A DNA stretch of 64,000 nt. Origin: Bostrychus sinensis (taxonomy: Eukaryota > Chordata > Actinopteri > Gobiiformes > Eleotridae). The stretch is from NCBI GenBank assembly GCA_020698575.1, contig CM036255.1:14185501-14249500 (forward strand), read 5' to 3'. The translations under genes were made by a program, and so were the position numbers. Below, piece after piece: positions 12,769 through 26,299 of the stretch (position 1 is its first letter; every line of letters begins with the position of its first letter). The notes beneath the pieces are model-generated. The model ran no database searches, was not told the origin of the DNA, and saw only the letters and a list, made by a program, of their open reading frames with translations.

Positions 12769-14385
12769 TACAGTGAAGCCCGAAATTATTCATACCCCTG
12801 GCAAATTCGTACTTAAAGTAACTTTTATTCATCCAGCAAGTTTTTCTTTTCTTTTTTTTTTTTTTTGAGCGGAAATGACAGGCTTGTCTCAAAAGATAAA
12901 AAGACAATGCATTTTATTTTTATTTTTTACATTTGAACAAAAAGTGGCGTGTCCAAAATTATTCATACCCTTCTCAATAGAAAAGCCTTTATTGGCTATT
13001 ACAGCAATCAGACGCTTCTTAATTGCTGACCAGCTTTCTGCATGTCTCCTTAGTATTTTTGCACATTGATCTTTAGCAATGAGCTCCAACTCTTTCAGGT
13101 TGGAAGGGTCTCTTTGCCATCACCCTGATATTTCGCTCCCTCCACAGATTCTCAATTGGATTCAAGCTCAGGACTCTGGCTGGGCCACTGCAAAACGTTA
13201 ATGTTTTTGTCTGCTAGCCATTTCTTCACCACTTTTGCTGTGTTTTGGGTCATTGTTGTGCTGAAATGTCCACTGGTGCCCAAGGCCAAGTTTCTCTGCA
13301 GACTGTCTGATGTTGTTGTTGAGAATTTTGATGTATTGCTCCTTTTTCATGGTGCCGTTTACTGTGATTAGGTTCCCTGGTCCACCACCAGCTGAAAAAC
13401 ATCCCCAAAACATTAAGTTCCCACCACCAGGTTTGACAGTGGGGATGGTGTTCTCAGGGTTGAAGGCTTCTCCTTTTTTACGCCAAATGAAGGATACATC
13501 ATTGTGGCCAAACAATTCAATTTTTGCTTCATCTGACCATAAAACAGAAGACCAGAAGTCTTCTCCTTTGTCCAGATGAGCATTTGCAAAGGCCAAGCGG
13601 ACTTTTTTGTGCCTTATCTGGAGAAGTGGTGTCTTCCTTGGTCTGCGTCCGTGGAACCCAGCGGTGTGCAGTGTGTGTTGGACTGTCTGCCTTGAGATGT
13701 TGCCACCATCAGAGCCCAGATTCATCAGGATGGCCTTGGTGGTGATCCCTGGATTCTTTTTTACCTCTCACACTATTCTCCTGGCCAGCACAGGTGTCAC
13801 TTTTGCTTTCCGACCTACGTCCTCTGAGATTTGTCACAGTGCAGAACGTCTTGTATTTTTTAATATTACTTTGCACTGTAGCCACTGGATCTTCAAAACA
13901 TTTTGATATGGTCTTATAGCCCTTTCCTGACTTGTGAGCAGCCACGATGCACAGCCGCAGGCCCTCAGAGAGCTCCTTTGTCTTAGCCATGACTGTCCAC
14001 AAACCAACAACAGAGAGCTTCTGTTTTTCACCTGTTGTGTGGATTAAAACAGCTATTTCCAATGAATCAGGGTAATTAGGATGCTTTAGAAGAACATGGA
14101 CTATTTGGAACGGTAGAACTTTGGCTTTTCTTATAGACTGTGACAGTTTGCAAAGGGTGTGAATAATTTTGGACATGCCACTCTTTGTTCAAATGTAAAA
14201 AAAAGCTGAGAAATATTTTTTTCCAGAATAATACCTTTTGTACATCATCATATTATTTTTTGGGAGAAGCCTGTGTCATTTCTGGTCAAAAAAACAAAAA
14301 AAACAAAACAAAAAAAAAACTTGCTGGTTGAATAAAAGTAACTCTAAGACAGAATTTGCCAGGGGTTTGAATAATTTCGGGGTTC

Positions 14386-14390
<5 letters not shown>
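12769..14390 (-). mobile_element. Decayed Tc1-like transposon with transposase relic
   Basis: A TA dinucleotide precedes terminal sequence with CCCGAAATTATTCATACCCC at the left; the right end, inverted, has CCCCGAAATTATTCAAACCCC. A second inner pair (CCAAAATTATTCATACCC near 12953 and its inverted partner near 14155) gives the IR/DR layout of Tc1 elements. The minus-strand transposase starts at 13990 (MAKTKELSEGLRLCIVAAHKSGKGY) and continues through NISRQTVQHTLHTAGFHGRRP, WSDEAKIELFG, FWGCFSAGG and NNDPKHS. The frame shifts near 13710-13730 and again after NNDPKHS, so the 1.6 kb copy cannot make a full transposase. The HTH region and DD-type catalytic blocks are still recognisable. Confidence 0.92.

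Positions 14391-14416
<26 letters not shown>
14389..14416. repeat. (TA)n microsatellite abutting the Tc1 right end
   Basis: Fourteen TA units start exactly at the right boundary of the Tc1 relic, consistent with insertion into a TA-rich target or expansion of the duplicated TA. Confidence 0.85.
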
Positions 14417-14420
<4 letters not shown>

Positions 14421-17025
14421 CCCTATTAACCTGACAAAAAACAGATTGATTGGGGAAAAACAGATTGAAGGGGCGGGACTTTCAGTAGAATACTTGTAGG
14501 TGATTGAATAAAGCCCTAGCTTTGTAGCTAAACAACCAACTTCTATGACAGTAAAACAGCATATTAAAGATGCTGTTAGACGATTTTTACTGTTTTTGTA
14601 AATGTAGAGCAACATACCTTAAGTTTTTCCATGTCGCCATGTTGATGAACAAGTATCGCTAAAAGAGCTTGTTGTTGTCAGCAAACCTAAAACCCGCTCA
14701 CTCATGGCAATACTGCCACAACATTGGCCCGGCCGCCACAGGCTCGGACTGGAATGGATCAGCGGGAGCCTGACAAGATGGATTTCGTGAATTTGTGAAC
14801 TCACAAATTTCATGACAATCCAGCTTGCTGTGCAAGTAACATGTGTTCCAAGATATGAGGTAAACATGTTTAAATCAAATATTACTTTTACTTATAAGAA
14901 TGGTACAGCAGATTTTTTCCATAATGAACATTTTATTACACAATGGCCAAGTTGTTTGTCATGTTGGTTACATTTTTTCTTTTGATTCTAAACCTTGCAT
15001 TGCCAGTCATCCAATCACAAAAGCACAAAGAATGGCAACCCTCAGACCATTGTTTTGATTTAGATTGTAGTACCATTTTCATACCAGTAGTGCGCATATG
15101 CTGCTTCCAGTACCTTTAACATTACACCCACCTAATTCAAATCCAACAAATAATAATGCTTTTTTTTCCTGTTAGATGGACGCTCAACCTTAACTAGTTA
15201 GCAGTACACTAAATTGAGTTAGATTTGCAAGAATTGGGAAAAAATTGATGCAGATGAAATAGCTTTCAATGCAATTTGACAAACAACCAGCGAATAAAAA
15301 ACATAAACTATGGCATTAAAATGGGTGAAGTACTGATTTAGATGTAAATAAGTTTGAATAGGAGAGGTTCAAGATCCATTTCACTTTGCTAGAAAAAGTA
15401 AATAGCTCTGGCTGTCTAGACTAATTATAATTAGTTCAATGGTCAATCTTTTTCCTTTGGTTTATTCAGTGACCACACCATTGTCAGTGGACAATTCTTT
15501 GGATAGGATGGGCTCGTCTGTTGTTAGCTAAGAGCCTTATGGCAAAATGGCGTCTCATTGTTTTTGTCCGTTTGCGATCAGATGACAAAATAACATTTCA
15601 ATTATCTTTCTGTCTCCTTCTGTGGTCCATTTTGGTCCGGCCTGCATTTCATCATGTGACATCAAAAGCCATGTGTGTGCGTGAGCGTCCGTAATCAATG
15701 TGACCAGCTCCATGGGGCCTTAAAGTGTGGTGAGAGAATGAGTCAAGATGAACCGAAGAGAGAAATCCCTTTTTCTACTGTTCCCACCCATCCCTCCAGT
15801 CCTCAAATCTTAAAGCCCTTCCCCCCCTTACAGAGATCCTTTCATTACCAATCAATCCCTAATTCCAATCTGGATCTCATTTAGGCATCAGAAACGGGGA
15901 AGAAAGAGTTTGAGAGCAAAGAGCCATCTCTGAAGTCTGTTATTTTTACAACCCACCCACCATTTCTTCAAAGCACCCCCCAGTTCTGTATTATTGGCCT
16001 ATTTCTGTTAATCTTATTACTGTGGTATCACTTACGGCTAGTCCTTCAAGGATGATACAAGCTCTTTTAAAATACACATTATGCTCAAAGTAATTAGAAA
16101 GACAAATGTGCGAATACATAAATTGTGCAGTTAATTGTTTGACAGGATCCAGAGTGTGAGAGAGTTGGCCCAGGACGGCGTGATGGAATCCTAGGACAGA
16201 TTTCTGGCGATCTTGCTTGGCCACTTCAAGTTCTGTCCCGCCCATCCCTCCAAACCACAACAAGGCCGTGTCCCCTTATTGAAATTAACAAGCTCATACT
16301 TTTACAATTTGCACACGCACGCAGGCACACAAGTCCAATGTGAACGTGTGAATGCAGACGAGCGCACACGCAAGCTGCTCACACGAATGTCGGACAGCCC
16401 ATAGCCACAATTTATAAGGCACAAACACTCAGCTGTAATTATTGTTTCTGATGCATGACTGTTGCCATTGTTTGAAAATCTGTGAGACGGAACTGGCTTT
16501 GTGGGACATTTGATTTGGGACTTTTTCCTGCGTTCATGTCAACTGAGCAGCTTTGTCTCCCTGCATTGCTGAAGTTGACCATTCCACACTCTTTATATTT
16601 CTCTCAGCGTTAGAAATCCTATATCTAGTAAACTATTGGCTTACAAAGTGATGACAAACTTGTGGATACCCGGACCACAGGCTATCTGTACTTTTCTAAG
16701 GCAAATTGTGACAGGCCTGGTTATTTGTATGATAGACATTCTCAAAATCTGCACTCAAGTAAAACTGTACTGTAGACACAAAATTATTTTACTCCATTGA
16801 AAGTAAATGTACACAATAAATGAGTAAAGGTTACTTCTGCCATAATGCCCCAAATTGGTTTAAAATCAGTGACCATCTAGTTTGTGAAGTGAGTGTACCC
16901 AATTTGCCACTGACGTAAAAAAACAAAACAAAAACAAACTTAACATTATCTGCTCAAGCAATGACTTATTAGAAAAAGTTAGTTACTTCCCATCTTTCAG
17001 TACTGGTATTAGCTGCACTATACAC
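14417..17025. other. Intergenic, mostly repeat-poor
   Basis: No coding region found. From about 15420 to 16560 the sequence is unusually free of recognisable repeats and contains motif-dense stretches, such as CAGCTGTAATTATTGTTT near 16429 and CCATTGTTTG near 16464. This is how conserved enhancers often look, but conservation cannot be judged from one sequence. Confidence 0.35.
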
Positions 17026-17530
17026 TAGTGTTGTAGTGCCCAAGACTGGTCTTGGTTTTGAGACTAGTCTCGAGGCCGCTTTTTTGAGGTCTCGGTCTTG
17101 TCCCGGTCTCAAATGCATTTTTACTTGGCGTTGCTCTCGAATCCAGTCTTGCTCTCCCTTGTATGTGCCAGTCTCTGAGATTTTTAACCAATCATTAAAA
17201 GAAAATAATTCATCATTTTAAAGTAATTTATTTGTAATTTATTTCTTTAATGACTGGCTCTCCTTCAAAAAGATTAACAAGTAAAAACAGCACCAAGCTG
17301 AAACTTAACTCTGGAAGTGGAAAGCTCAGGCTATAGTTTTCCCCCCTTTATTTAGTGTTTGTTCATAGAATTTGGTCTTGACCCGGCCCGATTCACTCTC
17401 GGCCTCTAAAAGTCTTGGTCTTGATTCGGTCTTGAGAGTCTGAAAGTCTCAACCTTGTCTTGGTCTCAGTCCACTGTAATCTCGGACAGATCTTAATCTG
17501 GATTATTATGGACTTGACTACAACACTACT
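17026..17530. mobile_element. Non-autonomous DNA element with perfect 12-bp terminal inverted repeats
   Basis: It begins TAGTGTTGTAGT and ends ACTACAACACTA, exact reverse complements. Inside, both flanks carry degenerate repeats of GGTCTTG and GGTCTCG motifs, while the centre is AT-rich. There is no ORF of transposase size. This matches a common short-element type in fish genomes; I could not identify a clear target-site duplication. Confidence 0.7.
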
Positions 17531-20500
17531 GTAAACCCTGGTAGTTTTGTTCTAATTCACAAAATCGGATGACAGATACTTGAGAGGAAAAAAATATGAC
17601 ATGGAGCCTTGAGTTTTAACATGCAACTATTTATAACATCTTTTTTGATCTGTATTTATTTTGACATAAGAGTAGTGTGTAGGGTTGTGTGCCACTGTTG
17701 TGTTAAAAATAGGCACAAGAATCTATCACATGACCACTGACCACCTGATTCATTTATGTGTGATAAAAATGTGACATTTGCAAGACATTTTAAAGATGAT
17801 GTTAGAAGACACATATGCTTAAGACGATTTAAAAAAAATTATAAAAAAAATAGTTGGGGATAGAATAAACTCAAGATTTCCTACCAACAGTCTGTCCACA
17901 GATTGGATTGGCATGGGAACTGGCAGCAGTTTTGGCCACTCCAGTGTGACTTCCAGACTAAATGCATGAGGGACTGTTGGTGTTGTTGGGACTCTTCTGT
18001 AAGGAATGCCTGGCTGGGCTTGTCTTCTTGTCTGGTCTTCAAGATTCACTGGACAGACTCAGATCTACGACACATTCCACTGAAAGAAGGCTTTGTGCCA
18101 GGAATCCCAGATCTATGAAGGCTTTCCAAGAGCGCCTTTGTGGTTTTATGATCTTATTGAGCTGATATGAGGTGTTAATAAACTACTGGAGACTGAATTG
18201 GACACAGTGCATATATCTGATACAGTGAGTGCAGGCCAAACACTAGACCTGTGGCATCTTTGCATTTAATTATTTGACTCCTAGTGTGCATAATTTGCCA
18301 AGGTTTTATGCTGATGCAACCCGCTTCATTTATCCGGGCTTGGTACTGTGCTGGCTTGTGACCCCTCAGTTCTTTATGGATGCCAGCTTGTCCTATCTGA
18401 GACATGATGCTGATAAAACAAAAATACATGACATTACAATACACTGTACACATACATTGTAATCACACTATTTTGTAACAAATAAATGTTGATCAGGGTT
18501 TGACAGGCCTGAGGGAGTGAATAGTGACATAAGGCGTCAGGAGGACAGCGATGCCTCACGCTGCCCGTCACAAAGACCTCCCTCTCCATCCGCTTCCCCA
18601 TGTAAAGATAAATACAGGGGCTAAAAGGCGAGGAGCAGCAGCAGAAAGGGGCTTTTGTGGCTTCGGAGTGGGGTCCCTTTCATGGCCGTTCCCACAGCAC
18701 TGGGCCTGTATGACATTCACACACACACATACATACACATACATACAGGCTGATGGGCACTGTGACTGCGGTGACTTTCGCTGGTGCCGGGCCCCAGACG
18801 GGACGACGAGGGCCCCGGGAGCCACAGGCGGCCATTGTGCTGTCGCCGCGGAAACCAGCCTCTTTATGTCAGACATGTTTTTCTGTTTGTTTTCTTTTTT
18901 ATGTCTTTAATGTGGGCAAGGGGGAATGTTTCCCCTCTCATCTACCCCCCGATACCGCCCCCTTCACCACCACCACCAATCTATCCCAAACTTTTTTTCC
19001 ACCCCTCCTCACTCCATTATGTTGTCTCCATGTCTTCCCCCTGGAGATTGTCATTTGTAAAGCTCTTCGCCTTCGACAGCCCATATCTTTGTCGTGGCGC
19101 GGTGGCCTCCCTCTCACTCAGCTCCTTTTTATCTCCACTTCATGAGGTTTTGGCACAAGCTGGCACTTTCTCTTCCTGGATTGACTCAAAAAAATAAATA
19201 AAACAATGCGCGCACAACTCTAAAAACAACAAAACATATCCCTGAAGAATTCTTCTCTTTCCCACACTAAGCCAATTTTCCTTACAAGATTAAAGAACAA
19301 TATAAAAATCTGCTTGTGATTCAAGCATGAAGGAGTAGAGGATGCCCCATAGTCACACAACAAACCTGCAAAAGCCAAGCGTTACTATTTTTAAGCACTT
19401 TAAAGAATGTCATTCGGTGCCATGACTCAAAGGCCCTTATCCATAATCACTTCATTCTGACTGTACTTCTTCACCACAATACAAGCCAATCTTTTATGAG
19501 GCCCAGAGAGAAAGGGAGAAGAAAGGGAAAGTCAAAAATGAGTTCAGTGCTAATCCGCATTGTCCCCTCGGCTGTGCAGTGTGCAACTGGTGGTTTTATG
19601 ACTCTGCTAATATTAGGGACTGTAAAAATGACTTTCACACGTGCATTTTGACTCGGAAGCTGGCTATCATTCAAAGTTTATGGAGGAGACTAATTTTTAT
19701 TGTGTGGAGTCACATCACTCCTATTGCGTTTATCTGTGTTTCTAAATATAGTTGGGTCTTAGTCCTTTAATGTCCTCTTCAAGTGTTTGCAGTACATTTT
19801 AAAGACTATATGGGATACAAGAATGAATGTCTATAGTTTAGGGAAGGATTTAAATGAATAAATGTTAACATTAAAAATAACAATTGAGATTTTAGGTTTA
19901 GATTAAGTGGCAAATTTGACGCTAATGCTAATTTGACCATAGAAAATGTACTCTGGTAAGGTTTGCTCATTGCACAATTCTTGTGAACGCAGCCATATTG
20001 TTTACAAACACTAAAACATTCAATATTACTTACTTTTAAGCCACTAAGTTATACTGTTGATAAACAAAAACATACAGTTTCTATATTAAAATAATAGTTT
20101 TTCTGCTATTACTTCCAAAGAAATATATTTAATGTATGACTATAAGCAATGGTTGCTAACTATAAGTAGGCTAAAATTACCCTTTGGCATGAATTAAACT
20201 GGCATGGATCTCTTGTTTGAGTTTGATAAATGATAGTAAGTTAGGCTGGCAATTCACTTCAAGTCATCCTTAGCCTCTCAAAATGCTGCCACATTTTGGA
20301 TTTTCACTTCGTTCATCATTTTGACATTTTTTACTTATTTTGAAAACAATATTTCATGCATATATTTTATGCAATACCACAAAACACCAGGCAGTCTGCC
20401 ATTGTACATACCAGTTGCTAGTTTAGACAAATTTATTATTTTTTTTATTTTGTTCTTCTGGTTTATTTTCTTTGTGTTTAACTTGTTGTCTTCCTTTTGT

Positions 20501-21267
20501 TATGACTCATATTGGGTATTGGCGGCGCGAGAGTGCATGTTCATTGCACTCTCCTCCTGTCTGTGATGATACCGTTTGTATACTGCCCTGACTATGATCA
20601 TTTATGTGCAGTGGTTCAGAGTAGATGCGACTGCAACAGCTACTGGGTGAGAGGATCAAACACGGCAAAAAAGTGTGACATGTGAAATAACATGCAACTT
20701 ATGCGGCATAACATACATCTGGGGGACAAGGAGAATGTTTAACACGAAAAAAAAAACATCAGAAGGAGTGTGAGAAGGAAACGGCAGGGTGACTCACAAG
20801 AAAAAAAAAAAAAAAAAAAAAAAAAAAGCAGAACAGTAAACCTCAAATTGGCCATATCAGACCACTGCAAAAGGAGCAACCACCTTGTGGACTGGGACAA
20901 TGCACGGATCATGGGAAGGAGATCAACAAACACAACACACACACAACACACAACATGCAGGGGGCATGGTCAACCTGATAGACCTGACCCAGGCCTGGGG
21001 AGAAAAGCTGATCAGTACACATCACAGCAGTCATGTGACGCTTCTGAGGAGGACTGTAGAGTACAGTTGAAATATGTCAAAGTTATAAGCTAACATTATG
21101 TTTTTGTCTGAATACAAAGAAATAGAATAATAGTCAATTTCACTACTCGCATTGCTGCAAGGGGAAAACAAATATTTTACTTAATTGCAGTAAAAGAAAA
21201 CAGACTTTAAGTTATTTAATAACTATTAACTTCTACAATCAATTTACCAGTCCACTTCTGCCATGCA
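17531..21267. other. Intergenic; SINE fragment at about 18290-18400
   Basis: No gene recognised. At 18290-18400 is another copy of the repeat with CATTTATCCGGGCTTGG and GGCTTGTGACCCCT. A GC-richer island lies at 18540-18880 with an (AC/ATAC) microsatellite at 18719-18748. A poly-A run is at about 20801-20827. The stretch 19380-19690 is repeat-poor. Confidence 0.4.
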
Positions 21268-21482
21268 TGCTCAGAGGGGCTGCATGATATAACATTACTG
21301 AATAATGCAATAACAGTATAATCATAGCTATTTTGATATACTATTTTGACATAGTTAAAAAAGGCAGAAAAGTAGTCTCTGTATGTACTTGTCAAAACTG
21401 TCAAAATCAAACAATCATACAATACATTTAGTCTCTATATTGTGATTACAATAAATTTGCAATATATTGTGAAGCCCTAGCT
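21268..21482. mobile_element. Short DNA-element relic
   Basis: Bounded by AGGGGCTGCATGATAT at the left and GCAATATATTGTGAAGCCCT at the right, a pair of loosely inverted ends with an AT-rich interior. This resembles a very common fish interspersed repeat. It is degenerate and non-coding. Confidence 0.45.
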
Positions 21483-22224
21483 CATATACACACTACATAC
21501 AAACAAGTATGTGTCCTGCCCTTAGCTTTGAAAACACCATAAAACCCACACATTCATAAAGGTGTTAGATAGTTGGTGCATCCTCCCTAGTGTCTGCTGC
21601 CTCCTGACAGGCTATCACTTCCACAAATCCCTCTTATACGTTTACACCTCAGATAAGGCCTTATCATCCAAGCATCCAGCCGACACCTCGTTCTGACGGC
21701 AGCCCCAGAGAGCAGCCATAAGCCCCTAAAACCCACATAAAAACCTGCCGCCACCAAACCACTGGGTCATTTTTAGCATTCCTAGAAGGGGATTATGGTG
21801 AGTGTGCAAGAAAAGACAGAGCGTGTTTGATGGATGAGGCAGGAGGCTGGTAACAACAACATTTTATTGGAGGTCAAATGAGAGAGGGCCTGGCTATCGT
21901 TCTTATTGTTACATATATTTCTGACTGGAGAAGCCATGAGCCACCTGACCTCTCATCTGACAGCGCTGAGCTGACTCTTCCTTAAAAATCCAATGCATTT
22001 GGTCATTTTCAAGACAAAATGGAGAGTAAAGTGCAGATGAGCATTGGGTTGGTATCAAATGTTTTATGGATTAGTCATTTACAAGCACATTTTTTGCAAC
22101 ACAATTATCTAATTATGGATAACAATAACAATCCAAAAAAAGAAAAAGAAAAAAAAAAAGCCTTGAACATCATCCTCTACCGCTTATTTAGAAGTGAAGG
22201 GTGGCTGGAGTTACATCTTTGGGC

Positions 22225-22365
22225 CACAGCTGAAGTAAACTCTCCATAAACAGAAGGTCACAGGTTCAATCCCCTGAACCAGTGGGAGTTTTCTGCAAGG
22301 AGTCTGCATTTTCTTCCCATTTTCTCCAGGTGCTCCAGTGTTCTGGTTTTTATGCACACTTGGCT
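22225..22365 (+). mobile_element. tRNA-derived SINE fragment, DANA/HE-like
   Basis: The B-box-like AGGTCACAGGTTCAATCCCC is followed by GAGTCTGCATTTTCTTCCC and TTTTCTCCAGGTGCTCCAG. These are diverged versions of the conserved body of DANA/HE-type fish SINEs. The head is partial and the copy is old. Confidence 0.5.
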
Positions 22366-25300
22366 AATCAGGATCCTGGCCCTAGCAAAATGTATATAAA
22401 ACAGTGCTTATTTTGCACCTCTTTTTGGAGGTGGGTTACACTTGAATATAATACGAATGTACTGGTATATAAAAAGTATCAAAACAAACAAATAAAAAAA
22501 TGTGTAAAATGTTTTTGTTTTATTTACTCACACTACTCAATCCTAAAACTAGCTGAAACATGTTTTGACACTGAGTCACATCTATGCTCTCTACATGCAG
22601 GTTACACACAAACATACTGTCATTCTCCGACACAGAAACTTGTTTGAGGTCAAGCTGACTGTATATAGTTCAGAAGTCTTTGATGTGAGGACCAGAGCTG
22701 TGGCAAAGACAGTGAGTTCTGACGGAAGTGTGTGGTCTGGGACGCCTCCGATGACTGACGCTGCTCGGATGCTAAATATACCATAATCAAAAGGCTGGCA
22801 GTATGTATTTCTGGCTGTGATATGTTTCCTCTTTAGGACTTAGGGTAGACGTCTCTGGATCAGCGGCACACATTAAGTGGTAATTACAGATAGCTGGAAA
22901 AGACAAGGTTTCCTCTCCCTTTTGCTTTTCTCCTGGCTTCCTCCTGCTCAAATATCACAGAGGAAAAGTGGAGTCTCCTAAATGCTCTATTAGCTGTTCA
23001 GTGAGCAGCCTTGATTGCATTAAAGCGCATCTCTTAGTAGTTACACAAAGCTTCTGAAAGCACATAAGACACGCCACAAAAGAAAACATGACTCAAATTC
23101 ATCTTTTTACAGTCTGAAGTACACAGGCATACCCACACACTCACACGCTCTGCTATGCGCCGGGCTCCACCACCAAGTCCACCGCACTGCCTCCCAAAGC
23201 TCTTTGATCCCCGGTCGAGGGTCCTCTCCGTGGTGCCTCTGTCTGAATTCCACAGATTCTGGGATAATTCAAACGTTTCACGGCACATACTTGGTCCCCC
23301 CAGGAGACAGCGGCAGAGATGGAAAATGCCACCACGGTCCCCGGCTCACTCGGCCTCCATTGTCCCTAGTCTTTAATCAGGGACTCTCTGCGGCCTGGGC
23401 TGCCACCGTGGTGTGTTGTCTCAGCCTGGGAAAATGCCGTCCTAAGTGGCTGTTATGTGCTGAGGCGCAGACCGCAAAGACCCGGAGTCCTGTGTGCCAG
23501 CCACGGCTCTCACAATGAGCGAGTCTGGCCTTACATAACTCTACATATCACTACATTTATTTACTTTGAAGGCTGCCATCATAATCACAGGCACAAACAC
23601 AAACCCAATCATAAATTATGAATCGTTATTTGGTGCTAGGAGAGGTTTTGGGTGTAAACCACTGCCACAGATTGGGCAGTATTGTCCAATCTGTCTGTTT
23701 GGCTTTGACAAGACCGTAAAGAGGGAGTTTCCTGCTCTTATGTCAACAAGTGACCAAAACAAAAGCATAGTGTTTCCCTAAGAAAAAGCCAGAAGATCAG
23801 TGCTACTTCAGCATGTGCTCAGCTTGTTTTCTGCTTATAGGTCAGCGGACGGCGGCTGTTCTCAGTCTCATCAGGTCAGGTTTAAAAGAACTGAGGCAAC
23901 CTTACTTTATACTGCTTTATATTTAGTGCTTCTATGCGTGAATAGACTTTTATGAGGTGCTATAAATTTCATTTTCAAAAGACAGGGAGTATGGAGACTC
24001 ATGTACGCCTACCCAGTGGTTTCTCTAGGCCACCACGAAGTCTTTGTTTTTTGCTCTTTTGCCATGGGAAAATATCTGACACAAATAAGATGCTCGGTCG
24101 GCACCCATCAGCACAAAGGCGACTTCCAAGCGCTGTGGACTGCGCTAAGAGGGTGTGGTGCAAAACTAAAGGAACTACTTGTTTACTCATGCAATGTCTG
24201 AAAATAAAAAAGGAACTATTTTCTTTCCGAAATGAAACACAAATAAACAAGTGTTCTTGAGCAGACATTGTGGGCAGGGCAAGCCGCCTGTGGTTGCAGC
24301 ATGCTGGAGTAGGAATGAAAGGAAGGCAATATTCTTTCCCCATAGCATTATCATTTTCATTATTGTCATCATTAGTCATCAGGAGACCCAGCTATGGCAC
24401 ACACTTAGTAATAACTAAAAGAGATTTAAAGGGGTTTTATTATGCTTTTATTCATATTTTTTAAACCAATCTTGAGCACATCTAAAACAGCATTGCATGT
24501 TTTACAACCTTTGAAAACTTGAAAGGGGCCGAGGTTCATGCAACTAAGCGTTTTCAAGACGCAGAATGGCCGTGCCAGAGAAAAGAGGATTAAATAGGTG
24601 TGAATGAAGCAAAATGCCACACAGGTATGTTTTTAATGAGGGAACATTATAATATGGTAGAAAGCTAATAATAAGTTAGAAAAAATTCATAATAAGCTCT
24701 TTAAGCTCCTTTAAGTAAGTATACTCCTCGGCCAATGCACCTGTCTCCATCTCAGGTGAGCAGAATTGACCAACCAACCAACTTTTTTACTTGATTACTT
24801 TCTCACATAGTTACTTTTCTACTTTTTACTTGATAAAAAAATAAAACAGGTTGATAATGTCATACATGATTATATTTATAATGGTACATATTTTTCACCT
24901 TTTCAGGGTTTTTCTTGTAAATAATTTATATTGCACCTTTTGTTTTTGATGCATGCTCACTTTATATTCTTGCTTTCTGCACTTTATTCTGTATTAAGAG
25001 CTGCCTTAAGTGAATATCTCCACTTGTGAGATTAATAAAGTTCAGTCTAATCTAAGACAGCTTACTGGGCATTCTTTGATTACTCACTTATTCAATAACA
25101 TTTGTAGTTAGTCACTTGTTTACCCAGTAACATTCCAACTTAGTAACTTATTTCAGTAATTATGTTCCTATTTAGTTAATTATTTCCTTGTTTTTTGTTT
25201 TGTTTTTTTGTTGCTTGATTGCTTTCTTACATATTTTTTTAACTATTTTTACTTTTATACTTAGTTACTTTTTTATTCAGTCCCTTTCCTGCTTTGTTAT

Positions 25301-25714
25301 ACTTATAATTACTCGATTACTTTCCTACTTAGTTATGTTTTACTCCTTTTTACTACTTATGACTACTTGTTTACTCATGCAAATAAAATATTAAAATATT
25401 GTATCATGAAAGTGATTGATAATTAATAACAAAATTACATACTTTTTTTTTGCTTAATTACTTTCTTGTTAATTACTTTTTAGCTTTCTGACTCGACTAC
25501 TTTCCTGCTTAGTTACTTTCCTACTTACTTACCTGCTTACTTTTCAATTCAATTCAATACTTTATTCCAGACACAGGGTCCAATAAAAAAACTTTTCTCT
25601 GGAGTTACTATTTTACTTGATTGCTATCCACAGCTACCACTTTATTTATTTTCAACTGTAGCATCAAGAATCACATTCAAAACGGCACGCTGCTGTAACA
25701 AAGTTGTATTGAAT
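22366..25714. other. Intergenic, no gene seen
   Basis: No coding exon recognised. Two repeat-poor, GC-richer stretches (23150-23520 and 23950-24320) stand out against AT-rich surroundings. From 24770 to 25630 the sequence is a low-complexity series of TTACTT-type words, probably decayed repeat. Confidence 0.4.
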
Positions 25715-26275
25715 TCCAGTGTTGGAAGAAGTAAGTGAATTTCTTTACTTAAGTAAAAGTACAGATAAAGGATGAAAAATGTTACTTAAGTAAAAGTACA
25801 AAAGTACTCACTTTTAAATGTACTTGCAAGTAAAAAGAGTAATTTCACACAGATTTGAGAACTAATTAATGTGTTGAATGTGAGCGATCATGATGGAGAA
25901 TTGTACAGAATATATTGATGAAACAAACCAGAAAAGACTAAATCTGTTGGTGAGGTCTTCTGTCTTGATTATTCTGAACTTTCTAAAGTGTATAACTTTA
26001 CAGCATCTTATTCTTTTATATCTTAGCATGTTTGTCTACAATGGGGGCAAGGCAAAAACGAATTTTTCTGAACCAAAGCTCAAAATACTTCAAGTACTAG
26101 CCAATTCAAGAAAATGTAGTGGAATAAAAAGTACTGATACTTGCTCTAAAATATAATGAAGTAAAAGTAAAAGTACCCCTTGTAAAATCTGTAAGTACAA
26201 ACATGTAAAAACTATGCTTAAGTAAAGTAACTGAGTACTTTTACTTCGTTACATTGTTGAATCCATGAAACAACT
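25715..26275. mobile_element. AGTAAAAGTAC-type short DNA element, copy 1
   Basis: The left part contains TACTTAAGTAAAAGTACAG and repeats of AAAAGTAC. The right part ends with AAGTAAAGTAACTGAGTACT and TTTTACTTCGTTAC, an inverted arrangement of the same words. It belongs to a family with three further copies here (47743, 56000 and 59585). It lies immediately upstream of the zbtb8b promoter region. Confidence 0.6.
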
Positions 26276-26299
26276 ACTGGACTAAAAAGCACAGCAACA

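Noticed and set aside
18551..19197. Overlapping ORFs of 102-137 aa in a GC-rich island
   Set aside because: No domains, no splice support, and open on both strands because of base composition.
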